A DNA stretch of 64,000 nucleotides, taken from contig NZ_CAADFC020000013.1 in the NCBI RefSeq assembly GCF_900696085.1, positions 289,686 through 353,685 on the forward strand, given 5' to 3'. The notes beneath the pieces are model-generated. The model made no database searches and was not told where the DNA came from. It saw only the letters and a list, made by a program, of their open reading frames with translations. Shown in pieces: positions 17,426-30,726 of the stretch. This DNA is from Bradyrhizobium ivorense (lineage in GTDB: Bacteria; Pseudomonadota; Alphaproteobacteria; Rhizobiales; Xanthobacteraceae). The translations under genes and the position numbers were made by a program. The number at the start of each line of letters is the position of its first letter. Position 1 is the first letter of the stretch.

Positions 17426-18245
17426 AAGCGGGCTCCTTGCCGGCCAACGCGCCTGCGACGCGTTCCGGATGCGTGAAGATTTCAAATCCGTCCGACCGCG
17501 CGATCGCGGCGAGCGTGATGCCGGCGGCATCGGCCATCTTGACCGCAAGCGCGGTCGGCGCGGATACCGCGACCAGCAGAGGCGCGCCGATCGCGGCGGT
17601 CTTCTGCACCATCTCGACCGAGACGCGGCTGGTCAACAGCACCATGCCCTCGCTGGTCGCGACCTTGTCGCGCGCCAAAGCGCCCGCGAGCTTGTCGAGC
17701 GCGTTGTGACGGCCGACATCCTCGCGCAGCGCGACGATGCCGCCTGTCTTGGTCCAGAACGCGGCGGCATGCACGGCGCGGGTCTGGTGGTTGATTTCCT
17801 GCAGCGGCGGCACCGTCGCGACCGCGGCCATGATCTCGCGCGGCGTGAAGGCGCGGCCCGCCGGCACGATGGCTGCCGGCCGCACCGCCTCGGCGATGGA
17901 ATCGATCCCGCAGAGGCCGCAGCCGGTGGGGCCGGCAATGTGCCGCCGGCGCTCGGCGAGCCGCTCCGCTTTCTCGGACTTCAGCCACATCCGCAGTTCG
18001 ATGCCGTCGTCGAGCTCGACGATGTCGAGCGTCTCGATTTCCTCGGCCGACTGCACCACGCCTTCGCTCAGGCTGAAGCCGACCGCGAAATCGCCGAGAT
18101 CCTCGGGCGTGCCCATCATCACCGCGTAGGTGCCGCCATTATAGGTCAGCGCCAGCGCCGTCTCCTCCGGGATCAGGCGCGCGCCGTCACTGAGGGCGCC
18201 GTTGCGCCAGACTTTCCGCTGCGCCTGGTGGACGGGTTCGCGCAT
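17409..18245 (-). CDS. fdhD: Formate dehydrogenase accessory sulfurtransferase FdhD
   Basis: FdhD (called FdsC in fds operons) transfers sulfur from a cysteine desulfurase to the molybdenum cofactor of formate dehydrogenase. The 278-aa length is normal. The redox/sulfur-carrying motif CGLC is at Cys109 and Cys112 (GPTGCGLCGIDS). Conserved FTPREI, DVGRHNALDKL and SRVSVEMVQK segments follow. It starts 2 bp after the fdsA stop. Confidence 0.95.
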   Translation of the reverse strand: MREPVHQAQRKVWRNGALSDGARLIPEETALALTYNGGTYAVMMGTPEDLGDFAVGFSLSEGVVQSAEEIETLDIVELDDGIELRMWLKSEKAERLAERRRHIAGPTGCGLCGIDSIAEAVRPAAIVPAGRAFTPREIMAAVATVPPLQEINHQTRAVHAAAFWTKTGGIVALREDVGRHNALDKLAGALARDKVATSEGMVLLTSRVSVEMVQKTAAIGAPLLVAVSAPTALAVKMADAAGITLAAIARSDGFEIFTHPERVAGALAGKEPAYVVVA

Positions 18246-18247
18246 CG

Positions 18248-21124
18248 CTACTCCGCGGCCTCCACGACGGGCGCGATGCGGCGGGAGTGCCGCGCCTGCT
18301 CGTCATAGGCCTTCTGCCAGTCGGACGGACCGTTCGACGGCGAGATCTGCACCGCGGTGACCTTGTACTCCGGACAGTTGGTCGCCCAGTCGGAGAAGTC
18401 GGTAGTGATGACGTTGGCCTGGGTGTCCGGGTGGTGGAACGTGGTGTAGACCACACCCGGTGACACGCGGTCGGTGATCTCCGCGCGCAGCGTGGTCTCG
18501 CCGGCGCGGCTCGCCAGCCGCACCCAGTCGCCGTCGCGCACGCCGCGCTGCTCGGCGTCGTGCGGATGGATCTCGAGCCGGTCCTCGGAATGCCAGACCG
18601 CGTTCTCGGTGCGGCGGGTCTGCGCGCCGACATTGTATTGGCTGAGGATGCGGCCGGTGGTGAGGAGCAGCGGATAGCGCGGGCCGGTGCGCTCGTCGGT
18701 CGCGACATATTCGGTGACGATGAACTTGCCCTTGCCGCGCACGAAGCCGCCGATATGCATCACCGGCGTGCCTTCCGGCGCCTTCTCGTTGCAGGGCCAC
18801 TGCACCGAGCCGAGCTCGTCGAGCTTGGCATAGGAGACGCCGGTGAAGGTCGGCGTCAGCGCCGCGATCTCGTCCATGATCTCGGACGGATGGTTGTAGT
18901 GCATCTCGAAGCCCATCGCTTTGGCGAGCAGGATCGTCACCTCCCAGTCGGCATAGCCGTTGCGCGGCGTCATCACCTTGCGGACACGCTGGATGCGGCG
19001 CTCGGCATTGGTGAAGGTGCCGTCCTTCTCCAGGAAGCTCGAGCCGGGCAGGAAGACGTGGGCGTAGTTCGCGGTCTCGTTCAGGAACAGGTCGTGGACG
19101 ATCACGCATTCCATCGAAGACAGCGCCGCCACGACGTGCTTGGTGTTGGGGTCGGACTGCAGGATGTCCTCGCCCTGGACGTAGAGGCCCATGAAGGTGC
19201 CTTCGATCGCGGCGTCGAACATGTTGGGGATGCGCAGGCCCGGCTCCTTGTTGAGCTTGACGTTCCACATCGCCTCGAACTGCTCGCGCACCGCATCGCC
19301 CGAGATGTGGCGATAGCCGGGCAGCTCGTGCGGGAACGAGCCCATGTCGCAGGAGCCCTGCACGTTGTTCTGGCCACGCAGCGGGTTCACGCCGACGCCG
19401 GGACGGCCGATATTGCCGGTCGCCATCGCGAGGTTGGCGATCGCGATCACCGTGGTCGAGCCCTGGCTGTGCTCGGTGACGCCGAGCCCGTAATAGATCG
19501 CGCCGTTGCCGCCGGTGGCGTAGATCCGCGCCGCCTCGCGCAGCACCTTCGGATCGACCCCGGTCATGATCGCGGTCGCTTCCGGGCTGTACTTGTCCTG
19601 GGCGACGAAGGCCACCCATTCCTCGAACTCGCTCCAGTCGCAGCGCTCGCGGACGAAGGCTTCGTTGACGAGCCTTTCGGTGACGATGACGTGGGCGAGC
19701 GCGGTGACGACGGCAACGTTGGTGCCGGGCATCAGCGGCAGATGCAGCGCCTTCACATGCGCCGATTCCACCATCTCGGTGCGCCGCGGATCGAGCACGA
19801 TCAGCTTGGCGCCCTGGCGCAGCCGCTTCTTCAGCCGCGAGGCGAACACCGGATGGGCCGAGGCCGGGTTGGCGCCGATGATCATCACGACGTCGGTGTC
19901 TTCCACCGAGTCGAAATCCTGGGTGCCGGCCGAGGTGCCGAAGGTCTGCGACAGGCCGTAGCCGGTCGGCGAGTGGCAGACGCGGGCGCAGGTGTCGACA
20001 TTGTTGTTGCCGAAGCCGCCGCGGATCAGTTTTTGCACCAGATAGGTTTCTTCATTGGTGCAGCGCGACGACGTGATGCCGCCGACCGCATCGCGCCCGT
20101 ACTTGGCCTGAATGCCCTTGAACTTCGCAGCGGCGAAGTTGAACGCCTCGTCCCACGACACTTCCTGCCAGGGATCCTCGATCCGCTCGCGGATCATCGG
20201 CTTCAGGATGCGCTCCTTGTGCGTGGTGTAGCCCCAGGCGAAGCGGCCCTTGACGCAGGAATGGCCGCGATTGGCCTTGCCGTCCTTCCACGGCACCATG
20301 CGCACCACTTCCTCGCCGCGCATCTCGGCCTTGAAGGCGCAGCCGACACCGCAATAGGCGCAGGTGGTGACGACGGAGTGCTCGGGCTGGCCGATCTCGA
20401 TCACCGACTTTTCGGTCAGCGTCGCGGTCGGGCAGGCCTGCACGCAGGCGCCGCAGGACACGCATTCGGAGCCGAGAAAACTCTCGCTCATGCCGGGCGA
20501 GACGCGGCTGTCGAAGCCGCGGCCGGAGATCGTCAGGGCGAAGGTGCCTTGCACCTCCTCGCAGGCGCGGACGCAGCGCGAGCAGACGATGCACTTGGAG
20601 GGATCGTAGGTGAAGTACGGATTGGATTCGTCCTTCGGCATCCAGTTGTCGTTGTCGCAGCCGTGCGACTTGGCGAACACGTGGTTGTCGCCCTCATAGC
20701 CGTAGCGCACGTCGCGCAGGCCGACCGCGCCCGCCATGTCCTGCAATTCGCAGTCGCCGTTCGCCGCGCAAGTCAGGCAGTCCAGCGGATGGTCGGAGAT
20801 GTAGAGCTCCATTACGCCCTTGCGCAGCTGCTTCAGCCGCTCGGTCTGGGTGTGGACCACGAGGCCGTTCATGACAGGCGTGGTGCACGACGCCGGCGTG
20901 CCGGCGCGGCCCTCGATCTCGACCAGGCAGAGCCGGCAGGAGCCGAACGCATCGACCATGTCGGTCGCGCACAGCTTTGGGATCTGTGTGCCGGCTTCCA
21001 TCGCCGCGCGCATGATCGAAGTGCCTTCGGGCACGGTGATCTGATTGCCGTCGATGGTCAGCGTGACCATCGTCTCGGATTTGGATTTTGGTGTGCCGAA
21101 ATCGGTTTCCTGGATCAGCGACAT
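18248..21124 (-). CDS. fdsA: NAD-dependent formate dehydrogenase catalytic subunit FdsA (Mo-bisMGD, Fe-S)
   Basis: FdsA oxidises formate to CO2 at a molybdenum bis-MGD centre and passes electrons through Fe-S clusters to FdsB/NAD+. The 958-aa protein begins MSLIQETDFGTPKSKSE. Next come a [2Fe-2S] ferredoxin domain (GSCRLCLVEIEGR; residues about 20-95), a NuoG-like His/Cys cluster (HPLDCLTCAANGDCEL), a 2[4Fe-4S] domain (CIVCSRCVRACEE and CVSCGACVQACPT), and the molybdopterin oxidoreductase domain with its own cluster (CAYCGVGC). The Mo-ligand cysteine is in RVCHSPTGYGLSQTFG, so this is the Cys type, not selenocysteine. The start at 21124 is chosen from gaggagatcacg directly upstream. The C-terminal dinucleotide-binding domain ends near VVEAAE. 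Confidence 0.96.
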   Translation of the reverse strand: MSLIQETDFGTPKSKSETMVTLTIDGNQITVPEGTSIMRAAMEAGTQIPKLCATDMVDAFGSCRLCLVEIEGRAGTPASCTTPVMNGLVVHTQTERLKQLRKGVMELYISDHPLDCLTCAANGDCELQDMAGAVGLRDVRYGYEGDNHVFAKSHGCDNDNWMPKDESNPYFTYDPSKCIVCSRCVRACEEVQGTFALTISGRGFDSRVSPGMSESFLGSECVSCGACVQACPTATLTEKSVIEIGQPEHSVVTTCAYCGVGCAFKAEMRGEEVVRMVPWKDGKANRGHSCVKGRFAWGYTTHKERILKPMIRERIEDPWQEVSWDEAFNFAAAKFKGIQAKYGRDAVGGITSSRCTNEETYLVQKLIRGGFGNNNVDTCARVCHSPTGYGLSQTFGTSAGTQDFDSVEDTDVVMIIGANPASAHPVFASRLKKRLRQGAKLIVLDPRRTEMVESAHVKALHLPLMPGTNVAVVTALAHVIVTERLVNEAFVRERCDWSEFEEWVAFVAQDKYSPEATAIMTGVDPKVLREAARIYATGGNGAIYYGLGVTEHSQGSTTVIAIANLAMATGNIGRPGVGVNPLRGQNNVQGSCDMGSFPHELPGYRHISGDAVREQFEAMWNVKLNKEPGLRIPNMFDAAIEGTFMGLYVQGEDILQSDPNTKHVVAALSSMECVIVHDLFLNETANYAHVFLPGSSFLEKDGTFTNAERRIQRVRKVMTPRNGYADWEVTILLAKAMGFEMHYNHPSEIMDEIAALTPTFTGVSYAKLDELGSVQWPCNEKAPEGTPVMHIGGFVRGKGKFIVTEYVATDERTGPRYPLLLTTGRILSQYNVGAQTRRTENAVWHSEDRLEIHPHDAEQRGVRDGDWVRLASRAGETTLRAEITDRVSPGVVYTTFHHPDTQANVITTDFSDWATNCPEYKVTAVQISPSNGPSDWQKAYDEQARHSRRIAPVVEAAE

Positions 21125-21135
21125 CGTGATCTCCT

Positions 21136-22688
<1,553 letters not shown>

Positions 22689-22692
<4 letters not shown>

Positions 22693-23165
22693 CGCTGTGC
22701 CTCCGCAACCAGCGCGTCGATCCGCGCCTCGTCGAGCCGGCCGACCACGCGGCCGTCCAGCATCGCCGAGGGCGCGGTGGCGCACAGGCCGAGGCAGTAG
22801 ATCGGCTCCAGCGTCACGCGCTCGTCCGCCGTGGTGTTGCCGAGGGCAACGCCGAGTTTCGCCTCCGCGCGCGCGGCCAGCGCATCGCCGCCGGCGGCCT
22901 GACACGCCTCGGCGCGGCACAGCTTCAGGACGTGGCGCCCGGCCGGCTGCTTGCGGAAGTCGTGGTAGAAGGTGAACACGCCGTGCACCTCGGCGCGCGA
23001 CAAATTGAGGGCCTGCGCGACCATCGGGATCGCCGGCTCCGGCACGTAGCCGAAGGCCTCCTGCAGCGCGTGCAGGATCACCAGCGTGGCGCCCTCCAGG
23101 GCGGCATGTTCGGCGATGATTTCAGCGCCGCGCGCCTCGTCCCAGGGTTCGTATCCCGATGTCAT
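22689..23165 (-). CDS. fdsG: Formate dehydrogenase gamma subunit FdsG (NuoE-like)
   Basis: FdsG is a 158-aa [2Fe-2S] thioredoxin-like subunit. Typical segments are LPxALHALQEAFGYVPE-like text (ILHALQEAFGYVPEPAI), VHGVFTFYHDFR, and four cluster cysteines, two in KLCRAEACQ and two in YCLGLCATAP. It is the first gene of the fds operon. The promoter must lie in the 231-bp gap shared with the divergent LysR-type gene. Confidence 0.95.
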
Positions 23166-23274
23166 TCGCGATTCTCACGATCAGATTTTTTGCTTCCTCC
23201 ATAGAGTTGGAATCGCTCGAAACATCAATAAAGCTGTCTCATGCGGCGATTGCGAAAGGCGATTAATAGCGTTG

Positions 23275-23299
23275 TGCGATCGGTTGATTTGTGATCGCA
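23275..23299. promoter_or_regulatory. Candidate LysR-type operator between fdsG and lysR
   Basis: A perfect 7-bp dyad, TGCGATC-N11-GATCGCA, lies in the divergent intergenic region. The 11-bp spacing fits the interrupted dyads bound by LysR-type regulators. Additional half-site-like gcgat elements occur at 23244-23262. It is the best candidate for formate- or oxalate-responsive control of fdsGBA-fdhD-fdsD by the adjacent regulator. Confidence 0.6.
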
Positions 23300-23396
23300 A
23301 TAATGATGGGAAATCACGGACTTCGGGCGCGCTTTGGGATTACGGATCGCCCAGCGATCGTGCTACTTGTGACTGCATCGGGACACCGTTTTTCTG

Positions 23397-24308
23397 ATGG
23401 GGTTTGATACCTTGATCGACAAGCTTGAACTTCTGCTGGCGCTGGCCAAGGAGCGTCATTTTGGTCGGGCCGCGGAGGCCTGCGGCGTCACACAGCCGAC
23501 CATGTCGACCAGCCTCAAGCAGCTCGAGGAGATCCTCGGCGTCATGCTGGTGCAACGCGGCTCCCGCTTCCAGGGATTCACGCCGGAAGGTGAACGGACC
23601 CTTGATTGGGCGCGGCGCATTGTCGGCGATGCCCGGGCGATGCGGCAGGAGATCAACAGCCTCAAGGACAAGCTGTCGGGCGAGATCCGGATCGCCGCGA
23701 TCCCGACCGTGCTCGGCATGGTGGCGTCGCTGACCACGCCGTTCCGGGCACGTCATCCCGACGTGCGCTTCCGCATCCAGTCCTGCACCTCGGCGGATGT
23801 GCTCGGCCTGCTGGAAAATCTCGAGGTCGATGCCGGGCTGACCTATATCGAGAACGAGCCGATCGGCAAGGTTCGCACCATCCCGCTCTACAATGAGAGC
23901 TACCGTCTGCTGACGGCGCCCGACGCGAAGTTCGGCGACCGCAAGGAGGTGACGTGGAAGGAGGTCGGCACCGTGCCGCTCTGCCTGCTCACGCCCGACA
24001 TGCAGAACCGCCGCATCATCGATCGCGCGCTGACCTCGGTCGGCGCCGAGGTGACGCCGACGCTGACCTCGAACTCGCTGCTCGTGCTCTACACCCATGT
24101 GAAGACCGGCCGCTGGGCGAGCGTGATGCCGGCCAAGCTTGCCGAGACGCTCGGGCTCGCCAACGCCGTCCGCAGCATTCCAATCGTGGACCCCCTGGTG
24201 AACTACAGCATCGGCATGGTGATCCCGCAACGCGATCCGATGACGCCGCTGATCGCCGCATTGGTGCAGGTCGCGCGCGAAGTCGCGCCGACGCTGGAGA
24301 CGGCGTAG
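23397..24308 (+). CDS. LysR-family transcriptional regulator, likely regulator of the fds operon
   Basis: The 303-aa protein has an N-terminal winged HTH (residues about 8-67: LLALAKERHFGRAAEACGVTQPTMSTSLKQLEE). A linker helix and a type-2 periplasmic-binding-like effector domain follow (about 95-295, IAAIPTVLGMVASLTTPF onward). It is transcribed away from fdsG, the classic arrangement for a LysR regulator and its target. The fds operons of other bacteria also have a LysR neighbour (FdsR). Formate as effector is inference. Confidence 0.88.
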   Translation: MGFDTLIDKLELLLALAKERHFGRAAEACGVTQPTMSTSLKQLEEILGVMLVQRGSRFQGFTPEGERTLDWARRIVGDARAMRQEINSLKDKLSGEIRIAAIPTVLGMVASLTTPFRARHPDVRFRIQSCTSADVLGLLENLEVDAGLTYIENEPIGKVRTIPLYNESYRLLTAPDAKFGDRKEVTWKEVGTVPLCLLTPDMQNRRIIDRALTSVGAEVTPTLTSNSLLVLYTHVKTGRWASVMPAKLAETLGLANAVRSIPIVDPLVNYSIGMVIPQRDPMTPLIAALVQVAREVAPTLETA

Positions 24309-24455
24309 CCCGCGCCATCGGCCGACGCTCTTTCTTCACGGTTCCCTCCCGAGACGATCGCCAGACCAGTCGCGCCGCGCGTTTGCCGCTTTGTTGCCTG
24401 CTTTAGAAGCATCGCGCCGCTTGGTGCGGTCAATCCTCTCGCGCACGCGGTAATA

Positions 24456-26033
24456 ATGGAACTCCCCGACGACTCGGCGGTTTCATTGCGGCGTCCCGAT
24501 CAGCGAGCAGGAGCTGCCTTGAATCGTCGTCAACTCCTCCATGGATCGGCCGTTTTGCCGGCACTGATGCTTTCACCGTGGCGCAACGCCGCAGCCGCGG
24601 CTGATACCTTGGACACGCCGTTCAATCCATCCATGGTGCGGGAACTTGCCCGCAATCTCGCCAGCAAGTCGTTCGAGGCGCCGGACGAGACGCTGCCCGC
24701 CGGCCTGAAGGATCTGACATACGATCAATACCGCTCGATCCGCTTCTCGCCGGAGCGCGCGCTGTGGCGCGATGCGAAGCTGCCGTTCGAGGTGCAGTTC
24801 TTCCATCGCGGCTTCTTCTACAGAAACAAGGTCACCATCTTCGAGGTCGCCGACGGCAAGGCCAACGCGATCCGCTACAACAAGGACAATTTTTCGTTCG
24901 GGCCGAACGTGCCTGCGTTCACCGACGGGGATCTCGGCTTTGCCGGATTTCGCATCCACGCGCCGATCAACAAGCCGGACTATCAGGACGAGGTCTGCGT
25001 CTTCCTGGGGGCGAGCTATTTCCGCGCCGTCGCCGCCGGCGAGACCTACGGCCTGTCGGCGCGCGGTCTGTCGATCGACACCGGCGAGGCCAAGGGCGAG
25101 GAGTTTCCGTTCTTCAAGGCGTTCTGGCTCGAGCGGCCGGTGCCCAACGCGACCGCGCTCGTCATTCATGCCTTGCTCGACAGCAAGAGCTGCGCGGCGA
25201 GCTATCGTTTCACCATCCGGCCGGGCAAGACCACCGTCTTCGACGTCGAGGCATCGCTCTATCCGCGCGCCGATCTCGAGCACGCCGGGCTTGCGCCGAT
25301 GACCAGCATGTTCTTTTTCGGGCCCAACGACCGCAACGATGTCGATGATTTCCGACCGTCCGTGCATGATTCCGACGGGCTTGCGATCTACAACGGCAAG
25401 GGCGAGAGCCTGTGGCGCCCGCTGAGCAACCCGCGCGATCTGCAGATCTCGACGTTCCAGGACGTCAATCCGCACGGTTTTGGTCTGATGCAGCGGGAGA
25501 AGAATTTCTTCGCCTATCAGGACATCGAATCCCGCTTCGAGATGCGCCCGAGCCTGTGGGTCGAGCCGATCGGCGACTGGGGTGAGGGCGCGGTCATCCT
25601 GTTCGAGATCCCGACCAAGGAGGAGATCCACGACAATATCGCCGCGTTCTGGCGGCCGAAGGCGCCGCTGAAGGCCAAGAGCGAGACCAATCTCACCTAT
25701 CGCCTGCATTGGGGGCCGGACGCGCCGAAGCCGCATTCGCTGGCGCGCTTCACGCGCACCGGGATCGGTGCGCGTGGCGAAGGCGGCAAGCTGTTCGTGC
25801 TCGACCTGTTCGGCGACAATCTGAAGGGCATCGATCCCGACAGCGTCAAGGGCATCGTGACCGCCGATAAATCCGAGATCACCAACATCGTCACCCAGCC
25901 AAATCCGAATACCGGCGGGTGGCGGCTCAGCTTCCAGTGTGCCGTCAAGAAGGAGCCGATCGAGCTGCGGGCGCATCTGGCCCGGGACGACAAGCCGCTT
26001 TCGGAGATCTGGGTCTATCGATGGGCGCCATAG
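24456..26033 (+). CDS. opgG: Glucan biosynthesis protein OpgG/OpgD (MdoG family)
   Basis: This periplasmic protein is needed for osmoregulated periplasmic glucan synthesis. The 525-aa product has an N-terminal twin-arginine-like signal (NRRQLLHGSAVLPALML, residues about 23-40) ending ANAAAAA-like, which is the OpgD style of export. The MdoG beta-sandwich domains begin LDTPFNPSMVRELARNLA and contain FFHRGFFYRNKV and the glucan-binding-like segments FRIHAPIN and FLGASYFRAV. The C-terminal immunoglobulin-like domain ends EIWVYRWAP. It overlaps opgH by 13 bp. OpgG versus OpgD cannot be settled from sequence; the Tat signal favours D and the operon position favours G. Confidence 0.9.
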   Translation: MELPDDSAVSLRRPDQRAGAALNRRQLLHGSAVLPALMLSPWRNAAAAADTLDTPFNPSMVRELARNLASKSFEAPDETLPAGLKDLTYDQYRSIRFSPERALWRDAKLPFEVQFFHRGFFYRNKVTIFEVADGKANAIRYNKDNFSFGPNVPAFTDGDLGFAGFRIHAPINKPDYQDEVCVFLGASYFRAVAAGETYGLSARGLSIDTGEAKGEEFPFFKAFWLERPVPNATALVIHALLDSKSCAASYRFTIRPGKTTVFDVEASLYPRADLEHAGLAPMTSMFFFGPNDRNDVDDFRPSVHDSDGLAIYNGKGESLWRPLSNPRDLQISTFQDVNPHGFGLMQREKNFFAYQDIESRFEMRPSLWVEPIGDWGEGAVILFEIPTKEEIHDNIAAFWRPKAPLKAKSETNLTYRLHWGPDAPKPHSLARFTRTGIGARGEGGKLFVLDLFGDNLKGIDPDSVKGIVTADKSEITNIVTQPNPNTGGWRLSFQCAVKKEPIELRAHLARDDKPLSEIWVYRWAP

Positions 26034-28141
26034 TCACGTCGCCTGACGCCGTTGTCGCGCGCGCGGCCGACGGTTTTCTGCCGCGCGAGAGCCCGCTTGC
26101 GATGTCCGCGGCCGATCTGGGCCGGCCGCCGCGCGCGGTGGGCAAGCCGGTGTCGGTGGGCAGCGGCATGACGATGCGCCGCGCTTCCGTCCTGGTGCTG
26201 ACGGCGGCGCTGACCGGCGCGGGGGCCTACGAGATGTACATGGTGGTCCAGGTCGGCGGCGTGACGATCATGGAAGGCATGGTGCTCGTGCTGTTCGTCG
26301 CGCTGCTCGCCTGGATCGCCTTCTCGTTTGCTTCGGCGCTCGCCGGGTTTTTCGTTCTGCTGCGGCGCCAGGGCAACGCCTTGCCGATCCGCGACGACGG
26401 CCCGTTGCCGGAGGTTGCGAGCCGAACCGCGGTGCTGCTGCCGACCTACAATGAGGACCCGCATCAACTGATGGCACGGCTGCGCGCCATTTACGAGTCG
26501 ATCGCGGCGACCGGGCAGGCCGAACGCTTCGACTGGTTCGTGCTGAGCGACACGCGCGACCCCGATATCTGGATCGCCGAGGAGCAGGCGTTCCTCGCGC
26601 TGTGTGAGGCCTGCGGCGGCGGCCGGCTCTACTACCGGCACCGCGCCGACAACGTGGCGCGGAAGTCCGGCAATATCGGCGAGTGGATCACGCGGTTCGG
26701 CGGCGCCTACCAGCACATGATCGTGCTCGACGCCGACAGTTTGATGTCGGGCGACACCATGGTGCGGATGGTTCATGCCATGGAGCAGCATCCGCAGGCG
26801 GCGCTGATCCAGACGCTGCCGGTGATCATCAATGCGCGCAGCCTGTTCAGCCGGCTGCAGCAGTTTGCCGGCCGGCTGTACGGGCCGATGATCGCCGCCG
26901 GCGTCGCGTGGTGGCACGGCTCCGAAGGCAACTACTGGGGCCACAATGCCATCATCAGGATTGCGGCCTTCGCCGAGCAGGCGGGCCTGCCTGAACTGTC
27001 CGGACGCAAGCCGTTCGGCGGCCACATCCTGAGCCATGATTTCGTCGAGGCGGCGCTGATGCGGCGCGCCGGCTGGGGCATCTACATGGCGCCGACGCTC
27101 GGCGGCAGTTTTGAGGAAGTGCCGCCGTCGCTGCTCGATTTCGCCGCGCGCGACCGGCGCTGGTGCCAGGGCAATCTGCAGCATCTCGCCGTGCTGCGCA
27201 CGCGGCATTTGCACTGGATTTCGCGGCTGCATTTCATGACCGGGATCGGCTCCTACATCACCGCGCCGCTCTGGCTCTCGTTCTTGCTGCTCGGGATCCT
27301 GATCTCGTTGCAGGCGCGCTTCATTCTTCCGGAGTATTTTCCGAAGGGCTTTGCGCTGTTTCCCAACTGGCCGGCACAGGACCCCGTGCTCGCCGCCTGG
27401 GTGTTCGGTCTGACGATGGCGCTGCTGATCGTGCCGAAGCTGCTCGGTTTTGTTTTGCTGCTGACCAGGCGGGATACGCGCAGGCAATTCGGCGGGGGGT
27501 TTCGGGCGCTTTCAGGTGTGATTGCCGAGCTCGTGATCTCGGCGATGATCGCACCCGTCATGATGGTGTTCCAGTCGATCGCCGTCGTCGAGATCCTGCT
27601 CGGCCGCGACGCCGGCTGGCAGACCCAGCGGCGCGACGATGGCGAGGTCGAGCGGCGCGAGCTGTACCGCAAATACGGCGTCCCGACCGCGTGCGGCGTC
27701 GCGATGGCGGCAGCCGCATACGCGGTGTCGTTGCCGCTGCTGCTGTGGATGTCGCCGGTGATTGTCGGCCTGCTGTTTGCGATCCCGATCGGGGCCTGGA
27801 CGGCGAAGCCGGCGCTGCGGGCGCTGTTCGTGACGCCGGAGGAAGTGAAGCCGCCGGCCGTGCTGGTGCGCGCCAACGAGCTCGCGTCATCGCCTGCACA
27901 CGCGCCCGCGCCGGCGCTCGCGACGTTGCGGCAGGATGCCGGATTGCGGCATCGTCATCTCTCGGCGCTGCCGCCAGCGCGGCGCTGTGGCCCCGGCCAG
28001 ATCGATCTTCACCTTGCGCTGGCGCGCGCCCGGATCGAGGCCAGCGAGAGCTTTGACGAGGCGGTCGACCATCTGACGCCGCGCGAGACGCTCGCGATCC
28101 TCGGCGATCCGGCGCTGCTGGAGGAGGTGCTGGCGAAGTAG
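26021..28141 (+). CDS. opgH: Glucan glucosyltransferase OpgH (MdoH)
   Basis: OpgH is an inner-membrane family-2 glycosyltransferase that polymerises the beta-1,2-glucan backbone from UDP-glucose and translocates it. The 706-aa product has about eight membrane helices. Two precede the GT domain (about residues 52-110) and the rest follow it. The GT-A motifs are LPTYNEDP, VLDADSLMSGD (DxD region) and RDRRWCQGNLQH (the QxxRW-type motif). The start at 26021 is within the end of opgG, giving translational coupling. It ends 6 bp from the convergent kinase gene. Confidence 0.93.
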   Translation: MGAIVTSPDAVVARAADGFLPRESPLAMSAADLGRPPRAVGKPVSVGSGMTMRRASVLVLTAALTGAGAYEMYMVVQVGGVTIMEGMVLVLFVALLAWIAFSFASALAGFFVLLRRQGNALPIRDDGPLPEVASRTAVLLPTYNEDPHQLMARLRAIYESIAATGQAERFDWFVLSDTRDPDIWIAEEQAFLALCEACGGGRLYYRHRADNVARKSGNIGEWITRFGGAYQHMIVLDADSLMSGDTMVRMVHAMEQHPQAALIQTLPVIINARSLFSRLQQFAGRLYGPMIAAGVAWWHGSEGNYWGHNAIIRIAAFAEQAGLPELSGRKPFGGHILSHDFVEAALMRRAGWGIYMAPTLGGSFEEVPPSLLDFAARDRRWCQGNLQHLAVLRTRHLHWISRLHFMTGIGSYITAPLWLSFLLLGILISLQARFILPEYFPKGFALFPNWPAQDPVLAAWVFGLTMALLIVPKLLGFVLLLTRRDTRRQFGGGFRALSGVIAELVISAMIAPVMMVFQSIAVVEILLGRDAGWQTQRRDDGEVERRELYRKYGVPTACGVAMAAAAYAVSLPLLLWMSPVIVGLLFAIPIGAWTAKPALRALFVTPEEVKPPAVLVRANELASSPAHAPAPALATLRQDAGLRHRHLSALPPARRCGPGQIDLHLALARARIEASESFDEAVDHLTPRETLAILGDPALLEEVLAK

Positions 28142-28147
28142 TTTGGT

Positions 28148-30466
<2,319 letters not shown>

Positions 30467-30677
30467 GCCTTAGACCCCCACTCTAAGCTGCTGTTTTACC
30501 CGGTCCGGATGCTCCCCACGCTGCATCCGAATCATGATGATTTGAATCCAGATTTCGCAGGCTGTCGAGAGTCAACGATTCGTTAATGCGAAAAAATTCT
30601 TGCTCAATACAGAATCGGTAGCCGCTAATTGAGTCCGAACCAAGAACGACTCCGTAAAATTACAGACGTCTTTGTTT

Positions 30678-30726
30678 GAGCATGATCTCTTCGGAAAACC
30701 GCCTCGCACTTTACCGGATCATGCTC
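30678..30726. repeat. Short palindromic rhizobial repeat overlapping a stop codon
   Basis: Terminal arms GAGCATGATC (30678-30687) and GATCATGCTC (30717-30726) flank cttcggaaaaccgcctcgcactttaccg. The same core words (tccggaaaac, cttccgaaaac, catcatgctc) recur in degraded form at about 44535-44575. I recall this element as frequent in Bradyrhizobium intergenic DNA. Its right arm contains the TGA stop (30719-30721) of the CDF transporter. Confidence 0.65.
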
